A stretch of 64,000 bases of DNA. It comes from SFTJ01 sp045613305 (GTDB lineage: Bacteria; Bacteroidota; Bacteroidia; Bacteroidales; Muribaculaceae). Location of the stretch: the NCBI GenBank assembly GCA_045613305.1, contig JAZLAU010000012.1, positions 1 through 64,000 on the forward strand, given 5' to 3'. The translations under genes were made by a program, and so were the position numbers. This document shows positions 35,550 to 44,442 of the stretch, in pieces; the stretch's first letter is position 1; the number at the start of each line of letters is the position of its first letter. The notes beneath the pieces are model-generated. The model was not told the DNA's origin. It worked only from the letters and a program-made list of their open reading frames with translations, and made no database searches.

Positions 35550-37643
35550 ATGAAAAAATTATTAATCGGGCTTGCCCTATTATCTTCATGTAGCTCAAAT
35601 ATGAACGATAGCAACATTTTAATGAAGGAATTTGACACTCCTAATGGTGCAATACCTTTCGACAAAATCAAAAAAACAGATTACGAGCCAGCTGTTGACT
35701 TCAGCATCAATCAACACAAAGCAGAAATTGAGGCGATTGTAAACAATCCAGAAACACCAACCTTTGAGAACACAATCGTGGCCTTTGACCGCAGTGGACA
35801 AGATTTAGGCCGCGTTCTACGCGTTTTCGAAGCGTTGACTCACGCACATGGTGATGACGAATTGTTGGCAATTTCAGAACGCATCACACCTAAATACTCA
35901 GAACACTCTACAAGCATAATCCTGAACGAAAAACTTTGGGAAAGAATTAAATATGTGTATGAAAACTGTGATACTACAAAGCTAGACACCGAAAGCAAAA
36001 CACTTCTAAAGAATATCTATACCGACTTTGTAGATAATGGAGCATCGCTTGAAGGCGAAAACAGAGAAAAATATCGCGAAATAATGCAAAAACTTTCTGT
36101 TGCCACCCTTAAGTTTGGTCAAAACGCACTTAAGGCCACATCAGCCTATTCAATGTGGCTAACTGAAGAGCAATTAGCCGGACTGCCTGAAAGCGCAATT
36201 GATGCTGCGAAAACAGATGCTAAAGCAAAGAATAACACTGGGGGTGAATACTTAATAACACTTCAATACCCAAGTTATTCGGCATTTATGAAATATTCTT
36301 CAAACCGTGAACTTAGAAAGCAACTTTATATTGCATATAATTCACAATGTACAAGCGGAGAATTCAGCAACCTAGACCTACAAGTAGAAATTACCGACCT
36401 TCGCCAACAGTTGGCACAATTGCTTGGTTTCAAGAATTATGCAGAATATAACCTTAAGAGCACAATGGCTGCCAACCCTGCCAATGTGTACAATCTGCTT
36501 GACCAACTTCGTGATTCTTATCGCGACGCTCAAAAAGGAGAAATTGCACAAATAGAGAAGTTTGCATCAGAACTTGAAGGCAAGCAAATCACCCTTATGC
36601 CTTGGGACTACTCTTACTATTCTGAAAAACTACGTGACCAAAAGTACAGCTTCAACGACGAAGCATTGCGTCCTTATTTCGAATTAAATAATGTAATAGG
36701 CGGAGTTTTCGGTTTTGCCACAAAGATGTATGGTTTGAAATTTACAGAAAACGCTAACGCTCCAGTTTACCATCCCGACGTTAAGGTTTATGACGTAACC
36801 GACGCAAACGATAATTTTGTTGGTATGCTTTATGCCGACTTCTTCCCTCGCGACACAAAGCGCAGCGGAGCATGGATGACTGAATTTGGCGGACAATACG
36901 TAGACGAAAACGGCAAAAACATCCGACCACTTATTACAATCGTATGCAACTTTACACCTCCTACTGAAAGCAAGCCTTCGCTACTAACATATTATGAAGT
37001 TGAAACATTCTTGCACGAATTTGGACATGCCCTACACGGATTGTTGTCAGACTGCAAATACTCAAACCTTTCAGGAACAAGTGTTTATCGCGACTTTGTA
37101 GAATTACCTTCACAATTTAACGAAAATTACTTAACCCAAAAGGAATTCCTCGACAGCTTTGCAAAACACTATCAAACAGGCGAAAAGATTCCTCAAGAAA
37201 TGATTGACAAGATTATTGCAGCTTCACAATTTGGAGCAGCGTATTCATGCGTTCGCCAACTCAACTTCGGATATTTGGATATGGCATGGCACACTATTAC
37301 ATCAAAGGTGACCGATCCTATTAAGTTTGAAGAAGAAGCGATAAAGCAAGTGGAAATATTTGCTCCTGTAGAAGGCACAGCGATATCTCCAAAATTCACC
37401 CATATTTTCTCGGGCGGCTATGCAGCAGGTTATTACGGCTACAAATGGGCTGAAGTTCTTGATGCTGATGCATTTGCAAAATTTGAAGAAAACGGCATCT
37501 TCGACCAAGAAACAGCACATTCATTCCGCGACAACATCCTTAAGCGTGGCGGCAGCGAAGACCCAATGACTCTTTATAAGAGATTCCGCGGTCAAGAACC
37601 TACAATTGACGCTTTGCTAAAGCGTGACGGCATAAAAAAATGA
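35550..37643 (+). CDS. dcp: Peptidyl-dipeptidase Dcp (M3 zinc peptidase), lipoprotein
   Basis: This 697-residue protein releases dipeptides from peptide C termini by family analogy. It has a lipoprotein signal ending LLSSC, and the M3 zinc site HEFGH at His489-Glu490 to His493 within FLHEFGHALHGLLS. Downstream are the family-typical VYRDFVELPSQFNENY and FSGGYAAGYYGYKWAEVLDADAF segments, the latter providing substrate-binding tyrosines. Length is normal for Dcp. The lipobox suggests envelope location, complementing the M49 peptidase in periplasmic peptide breakdown. It is a single-gene unit. Confidence 0.94.
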   Translation: MKKLLIGLALLSSCSSNMNDSNILMKEFDTPNGAIPFDKIKKTDYEPAVDFSINQHKAEIEAIVNNPETPTFENTIVAFDRSGQDLGRVLRVFEALTHAHGDDELLAISERITPKYSEHSTSIILNEKLWERIKYVYENCDTTKLDTESKTLLKNIYTDFVDNGASLEGENREKYREIMQKLSVATLKFGQNALKATSAYSMWLTEEQLAGLPESAIDAAKTDAKAKNNTGGEYLITLQYPSYSAFMKYSSNRELRKQLYIAYNSQCTSGEFSNLDLQVEITDLRQQLAQLLGFKNYAEYNLKSTMAANPANVYNLLDQLRDSYRDAQKGEIAQIEKFASELEGKQITLMPWDYSYYSEKLRDQKYSFNDEALRPYFELNNVIGGVFGFATKMYGLKFTENANAPVYHPDVKVYDVTDANDNFVGMLYADFFPRDTKRSGAWMTEFGGQYVDENGKNIRPLITIVCNFTPPTESKPSLLTYYEVETFLHEFGHALHGLLSDCKYSNLSGTSVYRDFVELPSQFNENYLTQKEFLDSFAKHYQTGEKIPQEMIDKIIAASQFGAAYSCVRQLNFGYLDMAWHTITSKVTDPIKFEEEAIKQVEIFAPVEGTAISPKFTHIFSGGYAAGYYGYKWAEVLDADAFAKFEENGIFDQETAHSFRDNILKRGGSEDPMTLYKRFRGQEPTIDALLKRDGIKK

Positions 37644-37702
37644 TACTTTAAATCATTTTATAGATAATAAACTATAAATTATTATATTTGTTAATAAAAT
37701 AA

Positions 37703-37735
37703 GGGGCATTTAAAATGCTCCTTATTTTTATTTTT
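37703..37735 (+). terminator. Terminator after dcp
   Basis: GGGGCATTT pairs with AAATGCTCC (37703-37721, one G-U pair), followed by a T-rich tail. A promoter box for the next operon starts at 37738. Confidence 0.8.
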
Positions 37736-37737
37736 AT

Positions 37738-37745
37738 TAAATTTG
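37738..37745 (+). promoter_or_regulatory. -7 box for the dCMP deaminase operon
   Basis: TAAATTTG lies 55 nt before the ATG at 37800, directly after the dcp terminator. No clear -33 is seen. Confidence 0.5.
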
Positions 37746-37799
37746 TATCTTATATAGAAATACTTATTTAAGGAATAGAGCCAAAATTAAAAGCATTTT

Positions 37800-38243
37800 A
37801 TGGACAATAAATCAGACAAGCAAAACATACTTGATGAAAGATATATTCGCATGGCGACAATTTGGGCCGAAAACTCATATTGCCGACGCCGTCAGGTGGG
37901 AGCGATTATAGTAAAAGACAATATGATTATTTCCGACGGTTTTAACGGTACCCCATCCGGATTTGAAAATGTTTGTGAAGACGAATCGGGATTAACAAAA
38001 TCATATGTACTGCACGCTGAAGCAAATGCCATTACAAAAGTGGCAAGAAGCAGCAACAGTAGTGATGGTGCGACTCTATATGTAACCACATCACCTTGCA
38101 TTGAATGTTCAAAGTTAATTATACAAGCAGGAATAAAACGCGTTGTCTACAACGAACTTTACCGTATGCACGATGGTCTGGATCTTCTTGAAAGAGCCGG
38201 AGTAGAATGTGTAAGAATTGATATTGACAACAAAAAAGAATAG
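37800..38243 (+). CDS. Deoxycytidylate (dCMP) deaminase
   Basis: This 147-residue zinc enzyme converts dCMP to dUMP, feeding thymidylate synthesis. The catalytic zinc motif is His72-Ala-Glu74 (LHAEANAI), and Cys100-xx-Cys103 (SPCIEC) completes the site. The RRRQVGAIIVKD and GFNGTPSGFENVCED segments are diagnostic of dCMP deaminases of the ComE/CDA type. It leads an operon with ctpA (8-nt gap) and the folate gene, a grouping common in Bacteroidales. Confidence 0.93.
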   Translation: MDNKSDKQNILDERYIRMATIWAENSYCRRRQVGAIIVKDNMIISDGFNGTPSGFENVCEDESGLTKSYVLHAEANAITKVARSSNSSDGATLYVTTSPCIECSKLIIQAGIKRVVYNELYRMHDGLDLLERAGVECVRIDIDNKKE

Positions 38244-38251
38244 GATAAACA

Positions 38252-39877
38252 ATGAGTTCAATCCAAAAGACAACCAAATGGCTACCGCTAATTATGGCCA
38301 TTTCTGTAATATTTGGTATTTCCATAGGTACTCGTTTTGCCGGTCAAAAGCATCTTGTTGACCGAGACCGCAAACTAAACATGATATTAAACCTCATTGC
38401 AGATGATTATGTCGACACAATGAAGGTTAGTGATCTTGTTGAGCAATCTATACCCGAGATTCTGAAGCAACTTGACCCTCATACAACATATTTAAATGCT
38501 AAGGACCTAAACTCGGCAAACGAGGACATTGAAGGAAAGTTTAGTGGCATCGGCATCTCATTTATGATATTAAACGACACAATCAATGTCATTGAGATTA
38601 TTTCAGGCGGACCTGCAGAACGAGCTGGGCTACTTGCTGGCGACCGAATTGTAACGATCAACGACTCGTCATTTGTAGGCAAAAAGCTTAACAATGTGGA
38701 AGTAATGAACCATCTACGCGGAAGCAAGGGCTCTTCTGTGAAACTTGGCATCAAACGCATCAATTCTCCTAAATTGCACCCATTCACCGTTACACGAGGC
38801 GACATTCCGGTCAACTCAGTCGACGTAGCTTATATGCTCGACAAAGAAACCGGCTACATAAAAGTCAACAAGTTTAGCAAGACCACTTACGACGAATTCT
38901 TAAGCGGATTAATTAAACTAAAATCAGAAGGCGCAGAAAACTACGTTGTTGACTTGCGTGGCAACGGTGGTGGCGTAATGGAAATGGCAATATTAATGGC
39001 AAACGAATTCTTGCCAGAAAACCAATTGATAGTGTACACCCAAAGCAGAGGCAAACGAAATGACAACCAAGTGTGGAGCGACGGTAACGGGTCTTTCCAA
39101 GAAGCCCAATTGGTTATTCTGATTGATGAATTTTCGGCAAGCGCTAGCGAAATTATCGCAGGTGCTATACAAGACAACGACAGAGGTCTAATTATAGGAT
39201 GCCGTTCATTTGGCAAAGGTCTTGTACAACGACAATTCACTTTGCCTGACAGCAGCGCCATCAGAATGACAATCGCACGTTATTACACTCCTTCTGGTCG
39301 CTCTATTCAAAAAGACTACAAGAACACCCAGTTGGAATATGATGCCGAACTATTAGAGCGTTTTAATAGTGGCGAATTATATAGTGCCGATAGCATGAAG
39401 ATTGACAAATCAAAAGTGTATCAAACACAAAGCGGCCGTGTGGTTTATGGCGGTGGTGGTATTGTCCCCGACATTTTTGTTGCACGTGACACTACTGGAA
39501 TTACATCATATTATGCTGCTGTTGTTAACAATGGCCTTATGCAAAAATTTGCATATAATTATGCCGACAAAAACAGAAAACAATATCAAGACCTTACCGA
39601 CTACAAGCAATTCCTTAGAGTGCTTCCTAACAACGACGCTTTATTATATGAGTTCGTGACTTACGCTTCTCAAAATGGGGTTCCTGCACGTTGGTACTAC
39701 ATAAATCAGTCGCGCGAATTGCTGTTAACCCAAATAAAGGCGCTAATTGCTCGCGACATATTTGGCAATGAAGCATTCTACCCTATTTATAACCGAAACG
39801 ACAAGGATATTGAAACTGCACTTAAAGCCATTAAAAAGCATAAGGCAGCATTCCCAATCCTTCCAGAAGATGAATGA
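38252..39877 (+). CDS. C-terminal processing peptidase, S41 family (CtpA/Prc)
   Basis: This 541-residue protease has an N-terminal signal or anchor helix (about 10-27), a PDZ domain (about 95-180, with GIGISFMIL and GGPAERAGLLAGDRIVTIND) and a S41 catalytic core. The catalytic Ser is in IDEFSASASEIIAGA and the Lys in GCRSFGKGLVQ, with YYTPSGRSIQKDY after it. These enzymes trim C termini of periplasmic proteins. The stop overlaps the next start by 8 nt, giving close coupling with the cyclo-ligase gene. Confidence 0.94.
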   Translation: MSSIQKTTKWLPLIMAISVIFGISIGTRFAGQKHLVDRDRKLNMILNLIADDYVDTMKVSDLVEQSIPEILKQLDPHTTYLNAKDLNSANEDIEGKFSGIGISFMILNDTINVIEIISGGPAERAGLLAGDRIVTINDSSFVGKKLNNVEVMNHLRGSKGSSVKLGIKRINSPKLHPFTVTRGDIPVNSVDVAYMLDKETGYIKVNKFSKTTYDEFLSGLIKLKSEGAENYVVDLRGNGGGVMEMAILMANEFLPENQLIVYTQSRGKRNDNQVWSDGNGSFQEAQLVILIDEFSASASEIIAGAIQDNDRGLIIGCRSFGKGLVQRQFTLPDSSAIRMTIARYYTPSGRSIQKDYKNTQLEYDAELLERFNSGELYSADSMKIDKSKVYQTQSGRVVYGGGGIVPDIFVARDTTGITSYYAAVVNNGLMQKFAYNYADKNRKQYQDLTDYKQFLRVLPNNDALLYEFVTYASQNGVPARWYYINQSRELLLTQIKALIARDIFGNEAFYPIYNRNDKDIETALKAIKKHKAAFPILPEDE

Positions 39878-40442
39878 CATTGTTACGAATAAACACCTAC
39901 TGCGCAAAAGCATAAAAGCCTCAATAGCTAACCTCCCAGAGCACAAAAGAGACAAAGAGTCTGAAGCTGTAAGGTTGGCTATTGAGCAAACAATTGAGTT
40001 TGATAAAGCAAAAACGATAATGTGCTATTGGTCGATGCCTACAGAACTCAACACATTGGCAATGATACAAAATTGGTCAAGCAAAAAGACAATCGTTCTG
40101 CCCTGTGTAAATGGCAATGACCTCGAAGTCCGCCTGTTTCAGCCGCAAATGCTGCATGCAGGATACTATAGCATTCCTGAACCAACAAAAGAATGCGAAT
40201 TGATTAAGCCCAACGAAATTGATTTAATCATAGTGCCTGGTATGGCGTTCGACAAATTCGGCAATCGCTTAGGTCATGGCAAAGGTTTTTACGACAATTT
40301 TTTGGAACAAACAAATGCAACATTAATAGGCGTAGCCTTTGATTGCCAATTAGTTTCGTGCGTTCCGGTTGAAAAGCATGACAAAAGAATGCATTACGTA
40401 ATAACAGCATCTAAAACCATAAATTGCGACAAAACAGAATAA
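39870..40442 (+). CDS. 5-formyltetrahydrofolate cyclo-ligase
   Basis: This 190-residue enzyme uses ATP to convert 5-formyl-THF to 5,10-methenyl-THF. The family motif PGMAFDKFGNRLGHGKGFYD is at about residues 120-140, with the ADP-binding basic KHLLRKSIKA start. I chose the ATG at 39870, within the end of ctpA; the open frame extends further upstream but is out of register with any family homology. It lies 3 nt before the hemerythrin-like gene. With dCMP deaminase it groups one-carbon and thymidylate metabolism. Confidence 0.92.
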   Translation: MNDIVTNKHLLRKSIKASIANLPEHKRDKESEAVRLAIEQTIEFDKAKTIMCYWSMPTELNTLAMIQNWSSKKTIVLPCVNGNDLEVRLFQPQMLHAGYYSIPEPTKECELIKPNEIDLIIVPGMAFDKFGNRLGHGKGFYDNFLEQTNATLIGVAFDCQLVSCVPVEKHDKRMHYVITASKTINCDKTE

Positions 40443-40445
40443 AAT

Positions 40446-41129
40446 ATGCAAATAGTTAACATTGACTCTAAGATATGCGATTTGCTATCAAACGACCCCA
40501 CACTCATAACCGTGATTAATCGTTTCGGCATCACGTTGGGGGTTGGAGACAAAAGTATAGCACGAATATGCGAAGAGAAGAATATCGATAAGACTTTTTT
40601 AACTACTATTCTTAACACATTCATCAGTGAGGATTATTTCCCTCAAGAAGTGTTGAGTGCATTTAGCGCAGAGCAGATTATAGGTTACCTTAATAAAACA
40701 AATGCCTATTACGAACATTATCAAATTCCTAACATCGAACGACATTTTAATTTCTTGATTGCGAAAAGTAGTCCTGAAAATAGTTCGTTGGCAATAATCT
40801 ATAAATTCTTTTCAGAAGTTAAAGCAGAATTATTAAATCGCATAAACGACGATCGCACTACCCTTTTCCCAACCATTCAACAACTCGAAAGTCAAAATGG
40901 TGACAAGGAAATTGAGATAAAGCAAAACTGCTTATCACATGAAGACTCCATTGAAGACAAAATAAGCGACCTATTAAATATGCTTATTATGCACATCTCT
41001 GGCAATTATGATAGCAATTTAGCACATGCAGTTATTTTTGCATTATACGGCTTAAAGAAAGATATTAAACAGAACAACAGAATTAGAGAACGTATTCTTT
41101 ATCCTCTTTACGAATCATTATTGAAGTAA
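40446..41129 (+). CDS. ScdA_N/hemerythrin-like protein, metal site partly degenerate
   Basis: This 227-residue protein starts with a ScdA_N (DUF542)-like domain: MQIVNIDSKICDLLSNDPTL then VINRFGITLGVGDKSIARICEEKNID. The helical remainder (about 80-225) looks like a hemerythrin HHE domain, as in Ric/YtfE iron-centre repair proteins, with YYEHYQIPNIERHFNFLI and a TTLFPTIQQL segment where YtfE-type proteins have ExxxLFP. Only some of the expected metal-binding His and Glu residues are present, and the ScdA_N domain lacks the usual Cys pair. Metal binding is therefore uncertain. It is 1 nt from the LuxR regulator gene. Confidence 0.6.
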   Translation: MQIVNIDSKICDLLSNDPTLITVINRFGITLGVGDKSIARICEEKNIDKTFLTTILNTFISEDYFPQEVLSAFSAEQIIGYLNKTNAYYEHYQIPNIERHFNFLIAKSSPENSSLAIIYKFFSEVKAELLNRINDDRTTLFPTIQQLESQNGDKEIEIKQNCLSHEDSIEDKISDLLNMLIMHISGNYDSNLAHAVIFALYGLKKDIKQNNRIRERILYPLYESLLK

Positions 41130-41130
41130 T

Positions 41131-41679
41131 ATGAGTTATAATGTAGCCATAATACTATCCGACACTTTACAGGCGCTTGGAATTAAACATATTCTGAGCG
41201 AATCGTTTTCGATTTCGCCTAAAGTGTTCATGTCGTTTGATAACGTTCTCGACATGAACAATGATGTATTTGACTTCTATTTCACCTCTTCTGATTTGTT
41301 TTTGCAACACCTTGACTTTTTTTTACCTCGAAAACATAAAGTCATTATTGTAACTAATGACACAAACAATTCGTCCGACATCAATCAATTATGCTGCAGT
41401 TGCGATGAAAGTAGCATTATCAATAATCTAAACCAGCATTTCGCAAAGGCAACTACCAACAATGCAGAGCATCAAAACGAACAACTTAGCCAACGCGAGA
41501 CCGATGTGCTGCGACTCATTGCCACAGGCATGATAAACAAAGAAATTGCTGACAACCTAAACATCAGCATCAACACCGTACTCACACACAGAAAGAATAT
41601 TACATCTAAATTAGGCATTAAGAGTGTATCGGGATTGACATTCTACGCCATGATGAACGGAATAATTGCCCCTAAATAA
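41131..41679 (+). CDS. LuxR/GerE-type helix-turn-helix regulator with degenerate receiver-like domain
   Basis: This 182-residue protein has a C-terminal GerE HTH (about residues 118-180): LSQRETDVLRLIATGMINKEIADNLNISINTVLTHRKNITSKLG. The N-terminal 110 residues look like a degenerate receiver fold and lack an obvious phospho-acceptor Asp at the usual position with its Lys partner. No histidine kinase is nearby. Coupling with the hemerythrin-like gene by a 1-nt gap suggests that protein could supply the signal, which is inference. It ends the operon. Confidence 0.78.
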   Translation: MSYNVAIILSDTLQALGIKHILSESFSISPKVFMSFDNVLDMNNDVFDFYFTSSDLFLQHLDFFLPRKHKVIIVTNDTNNSSDINQLCCSCDESSIINNLNQHFAKATTNNAEHQNEQLSQRETDVLRLIATGMINKEIADNLNISINTVLTHRKNITSKLGIKSVSGLTFYAMMNGIIAPK

Positions 41680-41807
41680 TTCTTCTTAGATTAAGGATTT
41701 ATAGCAAGAGCGTTTTGTGATGTTTAAAGCCATTCTTTCATAATTATAACTGTAGGGCCTAAAGCTCCATAAAAAGAGCACAATCAAAGCAAACTTTTAT
41801 CAACAAA

Positions 41808-41837
41808 AAAAACGGAGACTAAAATTAGTCTCCGTTT
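41808..41837 (-). terminator. Terminator of the glycogen operon
   Basis: The stem AAACGGAGACT (41810-41820) pairs with AGTCTCCGTTT (41827-41837). On the minus strand it is followed by a run of eight T. It lies 25 nt after the glgP stop. Confidence 0.82.
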
Positions 41838-41862
41838 CATATTTACATTGCATTAATATGCA

Positions 41863-44418
41863 TTAAATCCACTTAACGTAAGCAAAATCTTGACGATGCG
41901 CCATATTTTCGTGTTGAGGATAAATACGGAATGCATAACGGAAGATACCTGGGTTCTTCATCTTATCCTTCAATTGATAAGTTACAAATACGCCGTCTTC
42001 CTTAACGACCTTAAGTTCAGTGCTTGAAGAGAACTTAAATTGGTCGTTTTCTTGTTCGTAAATAACCAAGTCAACGCCCAAAGAGCGACCAAGACCAACA
42101 GTGTTAAGAACAACATTTGCCTCAATATCATCGCCATTTGTTGTAGTTTGACGCAAAGTGTCGCTAACTTGAATATCAACCACGTTGATATCGTTCCACT
42201 TAGATGCTACATTTTCCTTCCAAGCAGCCAATTCCTTAGCAAGAGCATAGTTGTTAGCCTTAAGCTTAGCAGAGCGTTCACCTTCCTTGCTATAGAAACG
42301 ATCAATATAGTCGTTAATCATGCGAGTCATAGTGAAGTTAGGAGCAATGTGAGCAATAGAGTTCTTGATATATTGAATCCATTCTGGAGAATATCCCTTT
42401 TCGTTTCTGTTGAAGTACAATGGGATAATTTCATTTTCCAACTTAGAATAGATAGTAGCAGCATCAAGACGGTCTTGTTGACTTTGGTCAGTGAATGTAC
42501 GCTTGTCAGTCAAAGCCCAACCTGCACCTTCACGATAGCCTTCATACCACCATCCATCAAGAACTGAGAAGTTCAATACACCATTCATTTCAGCCTTTTC
42601 ACCAGATGTACCAGATGCTTCAAGTGGACGAGTTGGAGTGTTCAACCAGATATCAACACCAGTAACAAGGCGCTTAGCAACTACCATGTCGTAGTTTTCA
42701 AGGAAGATAATCTTACCCAAGAATTGAGGCATCTTAGAGATTTCCACAATGCGCTTAATCAAACCTTGACCAGCACCGTCAGCAGGGTGAGCCTTACCAG
42801 CAAACACAAATTGCACAGGATACTTTTCATTGTTAACAATCTTAGCAAGACGGTCAAGGTCAGTAAATAGCAAGTGAGCACGCTTGTAAGTAGCAAAACG
42901 ACGAGCAAAACCAATCATAAGAGCGTTAGGATTGATGCTTTCAAGAATTTCTACCACACGAGCAGGGTCACCTTGGTTCTTAATCCATGTTTGACGGAAG
43001 TCACGAACGATGAAGTTGATAAACTTATTCTTCATCTTCTTACGCATTTCCCAAATGTCTTCATCTGGCAAGTTAAGAATTGGAGACCAAGTTTGTTCCT
43101 TATCTTGAGTAACATAGAAATCTTTACCTAGATTCTTTTCGTAGTATTCTTTCCATTCCGATGCTGCCCAAGTTGGCATGTGCACACCGTTAGTTACATA
43201 AGAAACGTGTGATTCTTCAGGAGCATAGCCCTTCCAAACACCTTGGAACATCTTCTTTGAAACTTCGCCGTGCAACCAGCTAACACCGTTTGATTCTTGA
43301 CAAGTGTTCAATGCAAAAACACTCATTGAGAAACGTTCGTTAGTGTCTGGATTTTCACGACCCATATTCATCAAGTCTTGCCATGAGATGCCCAACTTAG
43401 CTGGGAATTCGCCCATGTACTTGCCAAATAGGCCTTCTTCAAAGTAGTCGTGGCCAGCAGGAACTGGAGTGTGTACAGTGTAAAGAGATGTAGCACGAAC
43501 CATTTCAAGAGCTTCATTGAAAGTCAAACCTTCTTCTTGAACATAATCAACAAGACGTTGCAAGTTAAGAAGTGCTGCGTGACCTTCATTACAGTGATAC
43601 AACTCATTCTTAATGCCAAGACGCTTCAACATAAGGACACCACCAATACCAAGCATATATTCTTGCTTAATACGGTTTTCCCATTCGCCACCATATAGCT
43701 TGTGAGTAATTTCGCGGTCCCATTCTGAGTTCTTGTCTAAGTCTGTGTCAAGCAAATATAGATTCATGCGACCTACATTTACCTTCCAAACGTTTGCGTA
43801 GATGATACGACCTGGATATGGAACTTCAAGAACTAATTGATTGCCATTTTCATCAAGAGCAGGTTCGATTGGCAATTGGTTGAAGTTTTGAGCTTCGTAG
43901 TTAGCAACTTGTTGACCATCAATTGAAAGTGTTTGTGTAAAGTAGCCATAACGATACATGAAGCCAACCGCTGTCATAGGAACGCGAGAGTCTGAAGCTT
44001 CCTTAATATAGTCACCGGCCAAAACACCAAGACCACCAGAATATATCTTAAGTGCATTGCACAAACCATATTCCATGCTGAAATATGACACTGATGGTAT
44101 GTCTGTACGCATTGGAACAGCCATATAAGCCTTAAAATCATCATAAACCTTAGAAAGACGGCTCATAAGATCTTCGTCCTTCAAGATTTCTTCAATGCGG
44201 TCAGTGCTTAGTTGTTGTAGAACCATAACAGGATTTTCACCTGTACTTCTCCACAATTCAGGATTTAGATCGCGGAACAATGCCTTAGCTTCGCTGTTCC
44301 AAACCCACCATAGATTTTTTGACAGTTCTTCAAGATTCTTCAAACTTTCAGGAAGTTCTGCCTTAACTGTGATGTTTCTCCATGCAGGAGCATTAGTGTA
44401 ACTTGCTTGTAGTTTCAT
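41863..44418 (-). CDS. glgP: Alpha-glucan (glycogen/maltodextrin) phosphorylase
   Basis: This 851-residue PLP enzyme releases glucose 1-phosphate from glycogen. It matches the GT35 short/archaeal-type branch common in Bacteroidota: KNLWWVWNSEAKALF, SYFSMEYGLCNALKIYSGGLGVLAGD and RFATYKRAHLL. The PLP lysine lies in EASGTSGEKAEMNGVLNFS near residue 607; the loop reads SGEKAE rather than the more common SGMKAA. It follows the glycogen synthase gene by 24 nt, so synthesis and breakdown are co-expressed. Confidence 0.94.
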   Translation of the reverse strand: MKLQASYTNAPAWRNITVKAELPESLKNLEELSKNLWWVWNSEAKALFRDLNPELWRSTGENPVMVLQQLSTDRIEEILKDEDLMSRLSKVYDDFKAYMAVPMRTDIPSVSYFSMEYGLCNALKIYSGGLGVLAGDYIKEASDSRVPMTAVGFMYRYGYFTQTLSIDGQQVANYEAQNFNQLPIEPALDENGNQLVLEVPYPGRIIYANVWKVNVGRMNLYLLDTDLDKNSEWDREITHKLYGGEWENRIKQEYMLGIGGVLMLKRLGIKNELYHCNEGHAALLNLQRLVDYVQEEGLTFNEALEMVRATSLYTVHTPVPAGHDYFEEGLFGKYMGEFPAKLGISWQDLMNMGRENPDTNERFSMSVFALNTCQESNGVSWLHGEVSKKMFQGVWKGYAPEESHVSYVTNGVHMPTWAASEWKEYYEKNLGKDFYVTQDKEQTWSPILNLPDEDIWEMRKKMKNKFINFIVRDFRQTWIKNQGDPARVVEILESINPNALMIGFARRFATYKRAHLLFTDLDRLAKIVNNEKYPVQFVFAGKAHPADGAGQGLIKRIVEISKMPQFLGKIIFLENYDMVVAKRLVTGVDIWLNTPTRPLEASGTSGEKAEMNGVLNFSVLDGWWYEGYREGAGWALTDKRTFTDQSQQDRLDAATIYSKLENEIIPLYFNRNEKGYSPEWIQYIKNSIAHIAPNFTMTRMINDYIDRFYSKEGERSAKLKANNYALAKELAAWKENVASKWNDINVVDIQVSDTLRQTTTNGDDIEANVVLNTVGLGRSLGVDLVIYEQENDQFKFSSSTELKVVKEDGVFVTYQLKDKMKNPGIFRYAFRIYPQHENMAHRQDFAYVKWI

Positions 44419-44442
44419 ACAAATTATTATTATAACTTCTTA

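Noticed and set aside
39747..39869. Upstream extension of the 5-formyl-THF cyclo-ligase
   Set aside because: It runs out of frame through the end of ctpA and has no family similarity; ATG 39870 is used.
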